NCBI GenBank assembly: GCA_000632805.1
Contig: CP007444.1
Coordinates: 496,001-560,000, forward strand
Reading direction: 5' to 3'
Origin: Dyella jiangningensis
Lineage (GTDB): Bacteria > Pseudomonadota > Gammaproteobacteria > Xanthomonadales > Rhodanobacteraceae
DNA length: 64,000 nucleotides
Shown here: positions 36,086 through 44,765 of the stretch, piece after piece
Layout: every line of letters starts with the position of its first letter
Position numbering within the stretch: position 1 is the stretch's first letter
Made by a program: the position numbers and the translations under genes
Notes under the pieces: model-generated
Told to the model about the DNA's origin: nothing
Databases searched by the model: none
Seen by the model: only the letters and a program-made list of their open reading frames with translations

Positions 36086-36574
36086 ATGGCTATTTCGCTG
36101 ATCGCCGCGCTGGACGAAAACTTCGCCATCGGCCGTAAGGGGCAGCTTCCCTGGCACCTGCCGGACGACCTGCGGTGGTTCAAGCAGCTGACCCTCGGCA
36201 AGTACGTGCTGATGGGCTACAACACCGCGGTCGCCATTGGACGCCCCTTGCCTGACCGGACGAACCTGGTGCTCACGCGTCGGCACGAGGCGCCATTTCC
36301 CGGCCAGATCACCGTGCGCTCGCTGCCGGAAGGGCAGGCCAGGGCAGATGGCACCGGGTTGATGGTGATCGGCGGTGGCGAGGTCTACGCCGAAGCGCTG
36401 CCGCACGCCAAGCGCCTCTATCTCACCTGGGTCAACGCCGCCGTGGACGGTGCCGACACCTTCTTCCCGGGCGTGCATTTCAGCGAATGGACCGAGCTGT
36501 CGCGCGTGCACCACAAGAAGGACGCCGACCATAAATACGACTTCGACATGGTCGAGTACATCCGCAACGACTGA
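36086..36574 (+). CDS. folA: dihydrofolate reductase FolA
   Basis: 162-residue type I DHFR. Seen: IGRKGQLPWHLPDDLRWFK (active-site Asp), the Gly-rich VIGGGEVYAEALP and the C-terminal HKYDFDMVEY. The cofactor loop, usually MGRKT or MGRHT, reads MGYNT here: the Arg that binds the NADPH 2'-phosphate (Arg44 in E. coli) is Tyr and the neighbouring His/Lys is Asn. The adjacent IGRPLPDRTN and TRR can still offer positive charge. Start ATG at 36086 with AAGGA upstream. A separate promoter in the 120-bp gap after thyA is likely. Confidence 0.95.
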   Translation: MAISLIAALDENFAIGRKGQLPWHLPDDLRWFKQLTLGKYVLMGYNTAVAIGRPLPDRTNLVLTRRHEAPFPGQITVRSLPEGQARADGTGLMVIGGGEVYAEALPHAKRLYLTWVNAAVDGADTFFPGVHFSEWTELSRVHHKKDADHKYDFDMVEYIRND

Positions 36575-36611
36575 GTTTCCGTTGAAGTCGCCCCATCCTG
36601 GTCGCTGCGCC

Positions 36612-37547
36612 ATGCACGTCATGGCCGGCGTCTTGATCGATGCGCAAGGTCGCGTGTTGCTGGCGCAACGCCCGCCTGGCAAGCATTTGGCCGGTTCATG
36701 GGAATTTCCCGGTGGAAAGCTCGAAGAGGGCGAATCACCGGCCGCGGGCTTGGCCAGAGAGCTGCATGAGGAACTCGGCATCCAGGTGACGGCCCCGGGC
36801 GAGTCGTTGATCCGCGTTCCATGGCGCTATGGTGATCGCCTCTTGCTGCTTGATGCATGGATCCTGCGCCAGTGGGAAAGCGAGCCGGTGTCGCTGGAAG
36901 GGCAGGCCCTGCAATGGTGTGCGCCGGATGCTGTCGACCTCACCATGCTGGCGCCGGCCGACCGGCCCATCCTGCGCGCCTTGCAGCTGCCGCCGCGCTA
37001 TCCGATCACTCCGGCCGACGTTGCCCCTGAGTCGTTCGGCGCGTGGCATGAGCGACTTGTGCGCGCCTTGCATGCGGGCGAGCGGCTGATCCTTCTGCGG
37101 TTTCCGCGCTGGCCGCTGGAGCGGGTGCGGGAACTGGCCGACATGCTGTTGCCCGTGGCTCGCCTTCAGGGTGCCCAGCTGATGTTGAGTGGTGACCTGG
37201 ACGGCGCAAGGGAACTGGGCAGAGGCGTGGGCGTGCAACTCAAGGCTCGGCAATTGATGGCGCTGGAGACGCGCCCCTTGCCGTGGGACCAACCCGTGGG
37301 TGCCAGCTGCCATGAGGCTGGCGAGCTGATCCACGCCAGCGCCGTGGCGGATTTCGCGACCCTGTCGCCGGTGGCGACAACAGCGACCCATCCGGATCAA
37401 GCCCCGCTGGGCTGGGATGCATTCCGTCTGATGGTCGATGGAGCTGCCTTGCCGGTCTATGCGTTGGGCGGCATGCGCGACGAAGACATGGCGACGGCGC
37501 AGCGGGCCGGGGCGCAGGGCATTTCCGGTATCCGCGGCTTTTGGTGA
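36612..37547 (+). CDS. mutT: MutT Nudix hydrolase fused to a ThiE-like domain
   Basis: 311 residues in two domains. Residues 1-130 are MutT: VLLAQRPPGKHLAGSWEFPGGKLEEGESPAAGLARELHEELGI contains a complete Nudix box (GX5EX7REUXEEXGU as GKLEEGESPAAGLARELHEELGI); MutT removes 8-oxo-dGTP. Residues ~145-311 resemble thiamine-phosphate synthase (TIM-barrel), with LQGAQLMLSGD, GVQLKARQL, GASCHEAGEL and a final ALGGMRDEDMATAQRAGAQGISGIRGFW. The ThiE half lacks the full set of HMP-PP-binding motifs, and such fusions are common in gammaproteobacterial MutT-like proteins, where the second activity is uncertain. ATG at 36612 is used; a TTG at 36582 is possible. Confidence 0.88.
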   Translation: MHVMAGVLIDAQGRVLLAQRPPGKHLAGSWEFPGGKLEEGESPAAGLARELHEELGIQVTAPGESLIRVPWRYGDRLLLLDAWILRQWESEPVSLEGQALQWCAPDAVDLTMLAPADRPILRALQLPPRYPITPADVAPESFGAWHERLVRALHAGERLILLRFPRWPLERVRELADMLLPVARLQGAQLMLSGDLDGARELGRGVGVQLKARQLMALETRPLPWDQPVGASCHEAGELIHASAVADFATLSPVATTATHPDQAPLGWDAFRLMVDGAALPVYALGGMRDEDMATAQRAGAQGISGIRGFW

Positions 37548-37553
37548 GCGCGG

Positions 37554-38177
37554 TCAGCACTTGGCACGCGCCAGTGCCAGGTATTGCTGATTAAGCCGCT
37601 CGACGGCGACATCGAGTTCGGCTTCGTCGCCGTGGTTTTCGACGATGTCATCGGCCAGCTTGAGGCGATCGGCACGACTGGCCTGGCGTTCGATCATCCG
37701 CATGGCGAGGGCTTTGTCGATGCCGTCGCGCCGCAGCAGTCGGTCGAGCTGGACGGCCTCGGGCGCATCGACCACGAGCACGCGGTCCACCCAGCGGTAG
37801 CGCGCCATGTTTTCCGCCAGCAAAGGGATCGCCAGCAGGCAGTAAGGCCCATGGTCGGCGATGGCGTGATCGTGCAGCCACGCCCGTACGCGGGGATGGA
37901 TGATGGCTTCCAGCGCCCGCCGCTCTTCGTCATTGCCAAAAACGCGCTGGCGCATGGCGGCCCGGTCGAGCTGTCCCTGTGCGTCGAGAACGCCGGTGCC
38001 GAAATGGTCGACGACGGCATGCAGACCATCACTGCCTGGCGCAATGACCTCACGCGCCGCGATGTCCGCATCGTACACATGGATACCCAGGGCCTCGAAC
38101 CGCTTCGACACCGCGCTTTTTCCCGCGGCGATGCCGCCGGTGAGCGCAACGACGTAGCCCGGGCGCGGCGTGTTCAT
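37554..38177 (-). CDS. coaE: dephospho-CoA kinase CoaE
   Basis: 207-residue P-loop kinase for the last step of coenzyme A synthesis. Walker A GGIAAGKSAV, then DADIAAREVIAPG, HPRVRAWL, IPLLAE and VDRVLVVDAPEAVQLDRLLRRDG. The start at 38177 overlaps the stop of pilD by 4 nt (ATGA), so it is the last gene of a pilD-coaE unit, the usual order in Pseudomonas and Xanthomonadales. The reading frame extends 11 codons upstream into pilD but the MNTPRPGYVVALTGG start fits best. Confidence 0.96.
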   Translation of the reverse strand: MNTPRPGYVVALTGGIAAGKSAVSKRFEALGIHVYDADIAAREVIAPGSDGLHAVVDHFGTGVLDAQGQLDRAAMRQRVFGNDEERRALEAIIHPRVRAWLHDHAIADHGPYCLLAIPLLAENMARYRWVDRVLVVDAPEAVQLDRLLRRDGIDKALAMRMIERQASRADRLKLADDIVENHGDEAELDVAVERLNQQYLALARAKC

Positions 38178-39031
38178 CGCATGCCGGTCAGCTGTGCGTA
38201 GTGCTGCCACAGCCAGTCCCCCGCCACGAACCAGGTCCAGCCGGCCGCCGCGATGAAGGGCCCGAACGGCATCGGGATATCCCGCTCATGCTTGCGCAAC
38301 AGGATCAACGCACCGCCGACGAGCGCGCCGATCAGCGACGACAGCAGGACTACCGGCAGCAGGGCCGTCGGCCCCATCCAGGCTCCGAGCGCAGCCAGCA
38401 ACTTGAAGTCGCCGTAGCCCATGCCTTCCTTGCCGGTCAGCAGCTTGAACAGCCAATACACGCTCCACAGGCTCAGATAACCGATCGCCGCGCCGATGAT
38501 CGCAGCCGTCGGCAGCACGAACATCGCCAGCAGGCTCAGCAGCAGGCCCATCCACAGCAGGGGATAGTTGAGCTGGTCGGGCAGGTACTGGGTCCGGAAG
38601 TCGATGCCTGAAAGAGCTATCAACATCCAGGTAAACACCAGGCCCGCCACGGCCGGCCACGTCGGCCCGAACTTCCACACGATCACCGCACTCAGCACGC
38701 CGCTCATCAACTCGACCAGCGGGTACTGGATCGAAATCGGCACCTTGCAGTACCGGCAGCGTCCACCCAGCAGCAGCCAGCCAAACAGCGGGATGTTGTC
38801 CTTCACCGCCAGCGGATGCTTGCAGTGCGGGCAATGGGATGGCTCTCGCACGATGCCCGGCGGCATCGCCTGCTCGTCCGTTGCCATCTCCAACGTATCC
38901 AACGCGTCCCGCCGCCACTCCGCCTTCATCCGCTCCGGCAGACGCAGGATCACGACATTGAGAAAGCTGCCAACCAACAGGCCAAGGACTGCCGCGGCAA
39001 GGATCCAGGCCCAGAGAGGGAGTTCGAGCAT
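38174..39031 (-). CDS. pilD: prepilin peptidase / N-methyltransferase PilD
   Basis: 285-residue inner-membrane aspartyl protease that cleaves the leader of type IV pilins and pseudopilins and N-methylates the new N-terminus. Seen: N-terminal methylase region with LGLLVGSFLNVVILRLP, two zinc-type CxxC pairs (CPHCKHP and CRYCK), and catalytic Asps in ALSGIDFRTQYLPD and GYGDFKLLAALGAW. About eight helices. Its substrates include the two pilins in this window and probably type II secretion pseudopilins. It is separated from pilC by a strong hairpin, so it may have its own promoter or receive reduced read-through. Confidence 0.97.
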   Translation of the reverse strand: MLELPLWAWILAAAVLGLLVGSFLNVVILRLPERMKAEWRRDALDTLEMATDEQAMPPGIVREPSHCPHCKHPLAVKDNIPLFGWLLLGGRCRYCKVPISIQYPLVELMSGVLSAVIVWKFGPTWPAVAGLVFTWMLIALSGIDFRTQYLPDQLNYPLLWMGLLLSLLAMFVLPTAAIIGAAIGYLSLWSVYWLFKLLTGKEGMGYGDFKLLAALGAWMGPTALLPVVLLSSLIGALVGGALILLRKHERDIPMPFGPFIAAAGWTWFVAGDWLWQHYAQLTGMR

Positions 39032-39050
39032 GTGTGATTCCAGGAGCTAT

Positions 39051-39082
39051 AAAAAAGGCCCCCTCCCGGCGGGAGAGGGGCC
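39051..39082 (-). terminator. rho-independent terminator between pilC and pilD
   Basis: Stem GGCCCC-CTCCC / GGGAG-GGGGCC with a 3-nt loop and one bulged base, followed on the minus strand by six T (39056-39051). It sits just after pilC and 20 bp before the pilD start, so it should cut or attenuate transcription into pilD-coaE. Confidence 0.88.
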
Positions 39083-39096
39083 TGACTTTGAAGAGA

Positions 39097-40365
39097 TTAC
39101 ACGGTGCCGGCGAGCTTGAAGATGGGCAGGTACAGCGCGATGACCATGCCACCCACCACCACGCCGAGGATCACCATGATCAGTGGCTCGAGCAGGGTCG
39201 ACAGCGTATCCACCGCCGTGTTGACCTCCTCCTCGTAGAACTCAGCGACCTTGAAGAGCATATGGTCGAGCGCACCGGATTCTTCGCCAATGGCGGTCAT
39301 CTGCACCACCATGTTGGGGAACAGCCCGGTCTGGCGCATCGACAGCTGCAGCTGATGGCCGACGGCGACGTCATCGCGCATCTGCAGGACTGCCTCGCCG
39401 TAGACGATGCTGCCGGTGGCGCCCGCTACAGCCTCCATGGCTTCCACAAGGGGTACGCCCGCCCTGAAGGTGACGCCCAGGGTGCGTGCGAAACGGGCAA
39501 TGGCCGACTTGCGCAGGATATCGCCCATGACCGGCAACCTCAGCGCGACTCGATCGAGCAAGTGTGCGAACTTGGGCGAGCGCTTCTTGGCCATGACGAT
39601 AGCCACGACAGTACCGACGATGCCGCCGATCAACACCCACCAATACGATTTCATGAACTCGGACGCGTTCATGACGATCTGGGTGGGTACCGGCAATTCC
39701 GCACCCGCATCTTTGAAGGTCTGGGCGAACACCGGCACCACGAACAAAAGCATGATCATGCTGACGAGCATGGCGACGCCCACCACCATGGTTGGGTAGA
39801 ACAGGGCCTTCTTGATCTTGGCCTTCATGTTCTCCATGCGCTCCTTGTACGTCGCCACCGTATCCAGCACGGTGTCGAGTACGCCTGCCGACTCACCGGC
39901 ATGCACCAGGTTGCGGTAGAGCTCGTCGAACTGAACGGGGTACTTGGCCAGCGCCTCGTGCAGGGCCGCGCCGCCTTCGATGGTCTGTTTCACGTCCGTC
40001 AGCATGTTCTTGAAGCGGACATTCTTCTGGCCGTCGGCGATGATCTCGAAGGCCTGCACCATTGGCACGCCGGAGGCCATCATGGTGGCGATCTGGCGGC
40101 TGAAGATCGCCACGTCACCGGGCTTCACCGTGCTGCCCGTGGAGCCGAATAGCGGTTTTCCGCGTTCTCGCACCGTCTGCGGGTTCATACCCTGTCGCCG
40201 CAGTTCCGCCTTGACCAGCGAAGCGTTCTTCGCGGTCATTTCGCCCTTCATGCGCTTGCCGCGTTTATCGAGCGCGACCCACTCATACATGGTCAGCGCA
40301 CTTACTTGAGCGCGCTGCGCGGCAAGCTTTGCGGTGTTCTTCGCGGTGGCGGTGGCCGTGGCCAT
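39097..40365 (-). CDS. pilC: type IV pilus inner-membrane platform protein PilC
   Basis: 422-residue GspF/PilC-family platform protein. Two repeated cytoplasmic GspF domains (FSRQIATMMASGVPMVQAFEI near residue 90 and FARTLGVTFRAGVPLVEAMEAVAGATGS near 290) and three or four membrane helices (VVGVAMLVSMIMLLFVVPVF, YWWVLIGGIVGTVVAIVM, C-terminal ILGVVVGGMVIALYLPIFKLAG). It links the motor ATPases PilB/PilT to the growing pilus. It lies between pilB (159 bp upstream, same strand) and pilD. pilA, which lies between or beside pilB and pilC in many relatives, is absent here and is found 18-22 kb away. Confidence 0.97.
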   Translation of the reverse strand: MATATATAKNTAKLAAQRAQVSALTMYEWVALDKRGKRMKGEMTAKNASLVKAELRRQGMNPQTVRERGKPLFGSTGSTVKPGDVAIFSRQIATMMASGVPMVQAFEIIADGQKNVRFKNMLTDVKQTIEGGAALHEALAKYPVQFDELYRNLVHAGESAGVLDTVLDTVATYKERMENMKAKIKKALFYPTMVVGVAMLVSMIMLLFVVPVFAQTFKDAGAELPVPTQIVMNASEFMKSYWWVLIGGIVGTVVAIVMAKKRSPKFAHLLDRVALRLPVMGDILRKSAIARFARTLGVTFRAGVPLVEAMEAVAGATGSIVYGEAVLQMRDDVAVGHQLQLSMRQTGLFPNMVVQMTAIGEESGALDHMLFKVAEFYEEEVNTAVDTLSTLLEPLIMVILGVVVGGMVIALYLPIFKLAGTV

Positions 40366-40524
40366 TGCAATTTCCCCTGATGGTACGGTCGGGCCACCTC
40401 AGGAGGGCGGCCGCTCTTGTCTCGTGCAGCTTAAGTCATTATTACAGCTCAATTCGTGGCACCGGGCGCAACTCCGGTGTGACGAGTCCCCTATTCAAGC
40501 CGTTCGGGCCAGAAGGAGGGGACG

Positions 40525-42246
40525 TTAGTCCTTGGTCACACGGTCGATTTCAGCCAAGCTGGTGACGCCTTTCTTCACCTTGAGCAGCGCTGACGCGCGC
40601 ATATCGTTGATGCCAGCCTTTCGTGAGACCTCGGCAATCTGAAGTGCGTTGCCGCCCTGCAAGATGATCTTCTGGATTTCTTCCAGCATGGGCATGACCT
40701 GATAGATGCCCACACGGCCCTTGTAGCCCTCGTTGCAGCTATCGCAGCCGACGGCCTCGTAGATAGTCAGCCCGGCATCGATCTCCTCCTGAGTGAAGCC
40801 GGCATCCAGCAGTGTCTGCGGTGGCAAGTCCATCGGGCGCTTGCAGTCATGTAGACGGCGAGCCAGGCGCTGCGCAATCACGAGGCTGACGGACGAGGTG
40901 ATGTTGTAGGGCGCGATGCCCATGTTCATCAGACGTGAGATCGTCTGCGGAGCATCATTGGTGTGCAGTGTCGAGAGCACCATGTGGCCGGTCTGTGCCG
41001 CCTTGATGGCGATTTCGGCGGTCTCCAGGTCGCGGATTTCGCCGACCATGATCACGTCTGGGTCCTGGCGCAGGAATGAGCGCAGAGCCGCCGCGAAGGT
41101 CATGCCGCGCTTGGTGTTCTGCTGGACCTGGTTGATGCCCTCGACGCGGATTTCCACCGGGTCTTCGACCGTGGAGATATTGCGCTCCGCGGTATTGAGG
41201 ATATTGAGCGCGGTGTAGAGCGAAACCGTCTTACCCGAGCCGGTCGGGCCGGTAACCAGCACCATGCCGTAGGGTTTGTGGATGGCATCCAGATAAAGCT
41301 TCTTCTGGGTGTCCTCATAGCCCAGTGCGTCGATGCCCAACTTGGCCGCGGAGCCATCCAGGATACGCAGCACAATCTTCTCGCCAAACAGCGTGGGCAG
41401 CGTACTGACGCGGAAGTCCACCGCGCGGCTCTTGGACAGGTTGAGCTTGATGCGACCGTCCTGCGGTACGCGGCGCTCCGCGATGTCCAGGCCCGACATC
41501 ACCTTCAGGCGTGACGAGATGCGGGAAGCCAGCTTCATCGGTGGGCTGGCTACGGCGCGCAGCATGCCATCCATGCGCAGACGCACGCGGTACTGGGTTT
41601 CGAATGGCTCGAAGTGAATGTCCGACGCGCCGCGCTTGATCGCGTCCACCAGGATTTTGTTGACGAACTTGACCACCGGCGCGTCGTCGGTGGAATTGGC
41701 GTCGATGCCCGTGCTTTCAGTTTCGTCGTCGCCACTTTCCAGGGCCAGCTCGTCCAAGTCACCGCCACCCAGATCGGGCAGGGTGTTGCTCATGGAGTTG
41801 AGCGTGGTCTCGATGGTACGCAACAGCTGGCCGCGCTCGACCAGGATGGGCTCCACCATGCAGTTGGAGTGGAACTTGATCTCGTCCAGCGCATGCGATT
41901 GCATGGGGTCGGCAATGCCGACGAACAGGCGCTTACCCCGCTTGAACAGCGGAAGCGCGTGATGCTTGTTGATCAATGCTTCGCTGATCAGGTTGGCCGG
42001 CATCTGGCCAACGGCGATGGCAGACACATCCATCACGGGCATGCCGAACTCGTCCGAGGCGATGCGGGTGAGCCGGCTGCTATCGACCAGGTTGTGGTCC
42101 AGAAGCCAGGCGGTCAGCGAGGTCTTGTGCTGGAGCGAGTCGGCGACTGCCTTGCGCACATCGGCTTCCGGCAGTACGTCCTCGGAGACCAGCCTGCGTG
42201 CCAGGCCCGAAAGGCCCGCAAGCGACGGTTGCATTAGCGTTGACAT
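40525..42246 (-). CDS. pilB: type IV pilus assembly ATPase PilB
   Basis: 573-residue GspE/PilB-type hexameric motor for pilus extension. N-terminal MshEN-like domain (residues 1-150, with LVSEDVLPEADVRKAV and EFGMPVMDVSA), then the N2 and ATPase domains: ASDIHFEPFETQYRVRLRMDG, Walker A GPTGSGKT, Asp box TVEDPVE, Walker B DPDVIMVGEIRD and LSTLHTND. The zinc region near the C-terminus keeps CDSCNEGYKGRVG, but the first Cys pair is reduced to a single Cys (LHDCKR). First gene of the pilB-pilC run. Its start is 219 bp from the divergent glycan locus. Confidence 0.97.
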   Translation of the reverse strand: MSTLMQPSLAGLSGLARRLVSEDVLPEADVRKAVADSLQHKTSLTAWLLDHNLVDSSRLTRIASDEFGMPVMDVSAIAVGQMPANLISEALINKHHALPLFKRGKRLFVGIADPMQSHALDEIKFHSNCMVEPILVERGQLLRTIETTLNSMSNTLPDLGGGDLDELALESGDDETESTGIDANSTDDAPVVKFVNKILVDAIKRGASDIHFEPFETQYRVRLRMDGMLRAVASPPMKLASRISSRLKVMSGLDIAERRVPQDGRIKLNLSKSRAVDFRVSTLPTLFGEKIVLRILDGSAAKLGIDALGYEDTQKKLYLDAIHKPYGMVLVTGPTGSGKTVSLYTALNILNTAERNISTVEDPVEIRVEGINQVQQNTKRGMTFAAALRSFLRQDPDVIMVGEIRDLETAEIAIKAAQTGHMVLSTLHTNDAPQTISRLMNMGIAPYNITSSVSLVIAQRLARRLHDCKRPMDLPPQTLLDAGFTQEEIDAGLTIYEAVGCDSCNEGYKGRVGIYQVMPMLEEIQKIILQGGNALQIAEVSRKAGINDMRASALLKVKKGVTSLAEIDRVTKD

Positions 42247-42465
42247 GGCGATACTGACTCAGCCCCCTGATTAAAAGGGAATTTACCCCAGTTGGGCAGG
42301 TTGGTCACGTAAAGGCGAAATGACGGATGCCCCTTGAGTGACACGGCGCACATATGACCGGATGGCACCGCTCCATGCAACGGCCGTGCCTCGGAGAGGC
42401 GCTGTCATGGACGGCCCGGGCCAGGGTGGGATAGAAAGAGCGCTTCGCCTTGCAGATGACCTCCC

Positions 42466-43641
42466 GTGGCACAAGTAGACAACTCCGTTCCTTTCCTAGT
42501 CTTCGGGGGCCCTCGTATCGAGGAGCCTGAGATTGCCGAGGTGGAGGCGTGCCTGCGCTCCGGCTGGCTGGGTACGGGGCCGCGGGTAGCTCAGTTCGAG
42601 CGCGACTTCGCCGCCTGGCGGCGTGTCCAGCCGTCACGGGTAGCCGCAGTCAATTCATGCACCGCAGCGCTCCATGTGAGCATGGTGGCTGCCGGGCTTG
42701 AGCCGGGCAGCGAGGTCATCACGACCCCGCTGACCTTCTGCGCCACCGTGAATGCCATTCTGCACGCGGGTCTGAGCCCAGTGCTGGCCGATGTCGATCC
42801 CTTCACCCAGAACCTCGATCCTGCGGCCATCGAGGCCGCCATAACCCCGCGCACCCGGGCGATCCTGCCTGTGCACTTCGCCGGCCACCCCTGCGACATG
42901 GGGCGGATCATGGCCATCGCTGAGCGCCACGGCCTTGTGGTCATCGAGGATTGTGCGCATGCCATCGAGAGTGAGTACCGCGGACAGGCGGTCGGGACCT
43001 TTGGCGACTTCGGCTGCTTCAGCTTTTACGTGACCAAGAACGTCGTCACCGGCGAGGGTGGCATGATCCTGGGGCGCGACGAGGAGCACATTGCCCGTGC
43101 ACGCATACTGGCGCTGCACGGCATGAGCAAGGACGCCTGGCACCGGTTCGGCGACAAGGGCTATCGGCACTATCAAGTGGTCGAATGCGGCTTCAAGTAC
43201 AACATGATGGATCTGCAGGCCGCGATCGGCATCCATCAGCTGGGCCGGGTGGAGCAGAACTGGGCGCGGCGCCGAGAACTCTGGCTGCGCTACGACCAAG
43301 CATTCGCAAACCTTCCTGTCGGCTTGCCCGCGGCGGCGGAAGAGGGCACCCGGCATGGCCATCACCTGTACACGATCATGGTGGATGAGGCACGCTGCGG
43401 CATCAGTCGGGATGATTTCCTCGAAGCGATGAATACCGCCCGCATTGGCACCGGTGTGCATTACCTCTCGGTCCCGGAGCACCCGTACTACCAGCAACGC
43501 TTTGGTTGGCGGCCGGAGCAGTGGCCCCACGCCATGCGCCTGGGGCGCCAGACTGTAAGTCTCCCGTTGTCTCCGGCCATGACCGACGCGGACGCTCAGC
43601 GTGTCGTAGAGGCGGTGACGGCAATCGTGAGGCACACCTGA
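42466..43641 (+). CDS. DegT/DnrJ/EryC1/StrS-family sugar aminotransferase
   Basis: 391-residue PLP-dependent aminotransferase acting on nucleotide-activated 4- or 3-keto sugars. Motifs: GGPRIEEPEIAEVEACLRSGWLGTGP, SCTAALHVSM, HFAGHPCDM, EDCAHAIESEYRG and the PLP-lysine region FSFYVTKNVVTGEGGM, then FKYNMMDLQAAIGIHQL. The product could be a 4-amino-4,6-dideoxy sugar (PseC or perosamine-synthase type). It is the first plus-strand gene of the glycan region and still has the high GC of the core. Start GTG at 42466. Together with the Gmd enzymes downstream it could make a GDP-perosamine-like sugar; this is an inference. Confidence 0.9.
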   Translation: MAQVDNSVPFLVFGGPRIEEPEIAEVEACLRSGWLGTGPRVAQFERDFAAWRRVQPSRVAAVNSCTAALHVSMVAAGLEPGSEVITTPLTFCATVNAILHAGLSPVLADVDPFTQNLDPAAIEAAITPRTRAILPVHFAGHPCDMGRIMAIAERHGLVVIEDCAHAIESEYRGQAVGTFGDFGCFSFYVTKNVVTGEGGMILGRDEEHIARARILALHGMSKDAWHRFGDKGYRHYQVVECGFKYNMMDLQAAIGIHQLGRVEQNWARRRELWLRYDQAFANLPVGLPAAAEEGTRHGHHLYTIMVDEARCGISRDDFLEAMNTARIGTGVHYLSVPEHPYYQQRFGWRPEQWPHAMRLGRQTVSLPLSPAMTDADAQRVVEAVTAIVRHT

Positions 43642-43711
43642 CGAGACCCGGCACGCGGATCCGCCACAAACGTCAAATTCGCCACAGCCATTCGCCGGGC
43701 TGCGGTTTATC

Positions 43712-44593
43712 ATGCGCTGGTCTATCGGGGGAGCCCACTTGAGTCATCTAAGCATCATTTTGCCCGCCAAGAACGAAGGGGCGGCCTTGAAGGAGCTCCT
43801 GCCTCGCCTGCGCGCCGCCCAGCCCGACGCCGAGATCATCGTGGTGGACGACGGCTCGACCGATGACACCCGCGACATCTGCGCCGCGGCCAGCGTGACT
43901 TGCCTGTCGTCTCCCTATTCGATGGGCAATGGCGCGGCCATCAAGCGCGGTGCACGGGCTGCCAGCGGTGGCGTGCTCGTGTTCATGGATGGCGATGGCC
44001 AGCACGACCCAGCCGATATCGCGCGTTTGTTGGAAAAGCTTGAGCAGGGCTACGACATGGTGGTGGGTGCGCGCGACTGGAGCAGTCAGGCGGGCGTGGG
44101 GCGCGGTGTCGCCAACACCATCTACAACTGGCTCGCCACGCGCATGACGGGGCATGCGGTGATGGATCTCACCTCCGGCTACCGTGCCGTTCGTGCCGAT
44201 AAATTCCGCGAATTCCTGCACCTTCTGCCTAATGGGTTTTCCTATCCCACCACCAGCACCATGGCGTTTTTTCGCAGTGCGTATCCCGTGGCCTACGTGC
44301 CGATCAAAGCCGCACAACGTGTAGGCAAGAGCCACATCAGGCCGCTGAAAGACGGTGTGCGGTTTTTGCTGATTATTTTCAAGATCGCTACGTTGTATTC
44401 ACCGCTGAAGTTGTTTGTGCCGACAAGCGGGTTGTTTTTCGTGCTGGGTCTGTCCAACTATTTGCGGACATTTTTGTCCGAAGGCCGACTGACCAATATG
44501 AGTGCTTTGCTATGGAGTGCTTCGGTCATTGTCTTTTTGATCGGACTTGTATCCGAACAGATCACTAACCTCACCTACAGGCGCGAGTCCTGA
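43712..44593 (+). CDS. family 2 glycosyltransferase (dolichyl-phosphate-mannose-synthase-like)
   Basis: 293-residue GT-A glycosyltransferase: ILPAKNEG, VVDDGSTDDT (nucleotide-sugar Asp), GNGAAIKRGARAASGGVLVFMDGDGQHDP (the DxD-type motif) and DLTSGYRAVRADKF. Two C-terminal membrane helices (LKLFVPTSGLFFVLGLSNYL and ALLWSASVIVFLIGLVSEQI) anchor it, as in polyprenyl-phosphate glycosyltransferases. It probably loads a sugar onto undecaprenyl phosphate. The start may be the TTG at 43739 (LSHLSIILPAK), which has GGGGGAG upstream, rather than the ATG at 43712. The C-terminal third is visibly more AT-rich than the start. Confidence 0.88.
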   Translation: MRWSIGGAHLSHLSIILPAKNEGAALKELLPRLRAAQPDAEIIVVDDGSTDDTRDICAAASVTCLSSPYSMGNGAAIKRGARAASGGVLVFMDGDGQHDPADIARLLEKLEQGYDMVVGARDWSSQAGVGRGVANTIYNWLATRMTGHAVMDLTSGYRAVRADKFREFLHLLPNGFSYPTTSTMAFFRSAYPVAYVPIKAAQRVGKSHIRPLKDGVRFLLIIFKIATLYSPLKLFVPTSGLFFVLGLSNYLRTFLSEGRLTNMSALLWSASVIVFLIGLVSEQITNLTYRRES

Positions 44594-44765
44594 GATGCGG
44601 TGCAGCGCGCCTCAAATGCTTAAAGTGATTATTGCTGTGCGTTAATTTTTTGAGCGTGCGCAATGTCGGATTGGTGTCGGCGTAGCTAATACTCCTGATT
44701 TTTCGTCACCATCAGTGATGATTGGACTGTCTAAGTACATTCTGCTGAATAGGGATCGCCCATCA

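Noticed and set aside
34210..36201. 663-residue minus-strand frame across lgt and thyA
   Set aside because: Complete antisense of two well-supported genes; His/Gln/Arg-rich composition typical of shadow frames.
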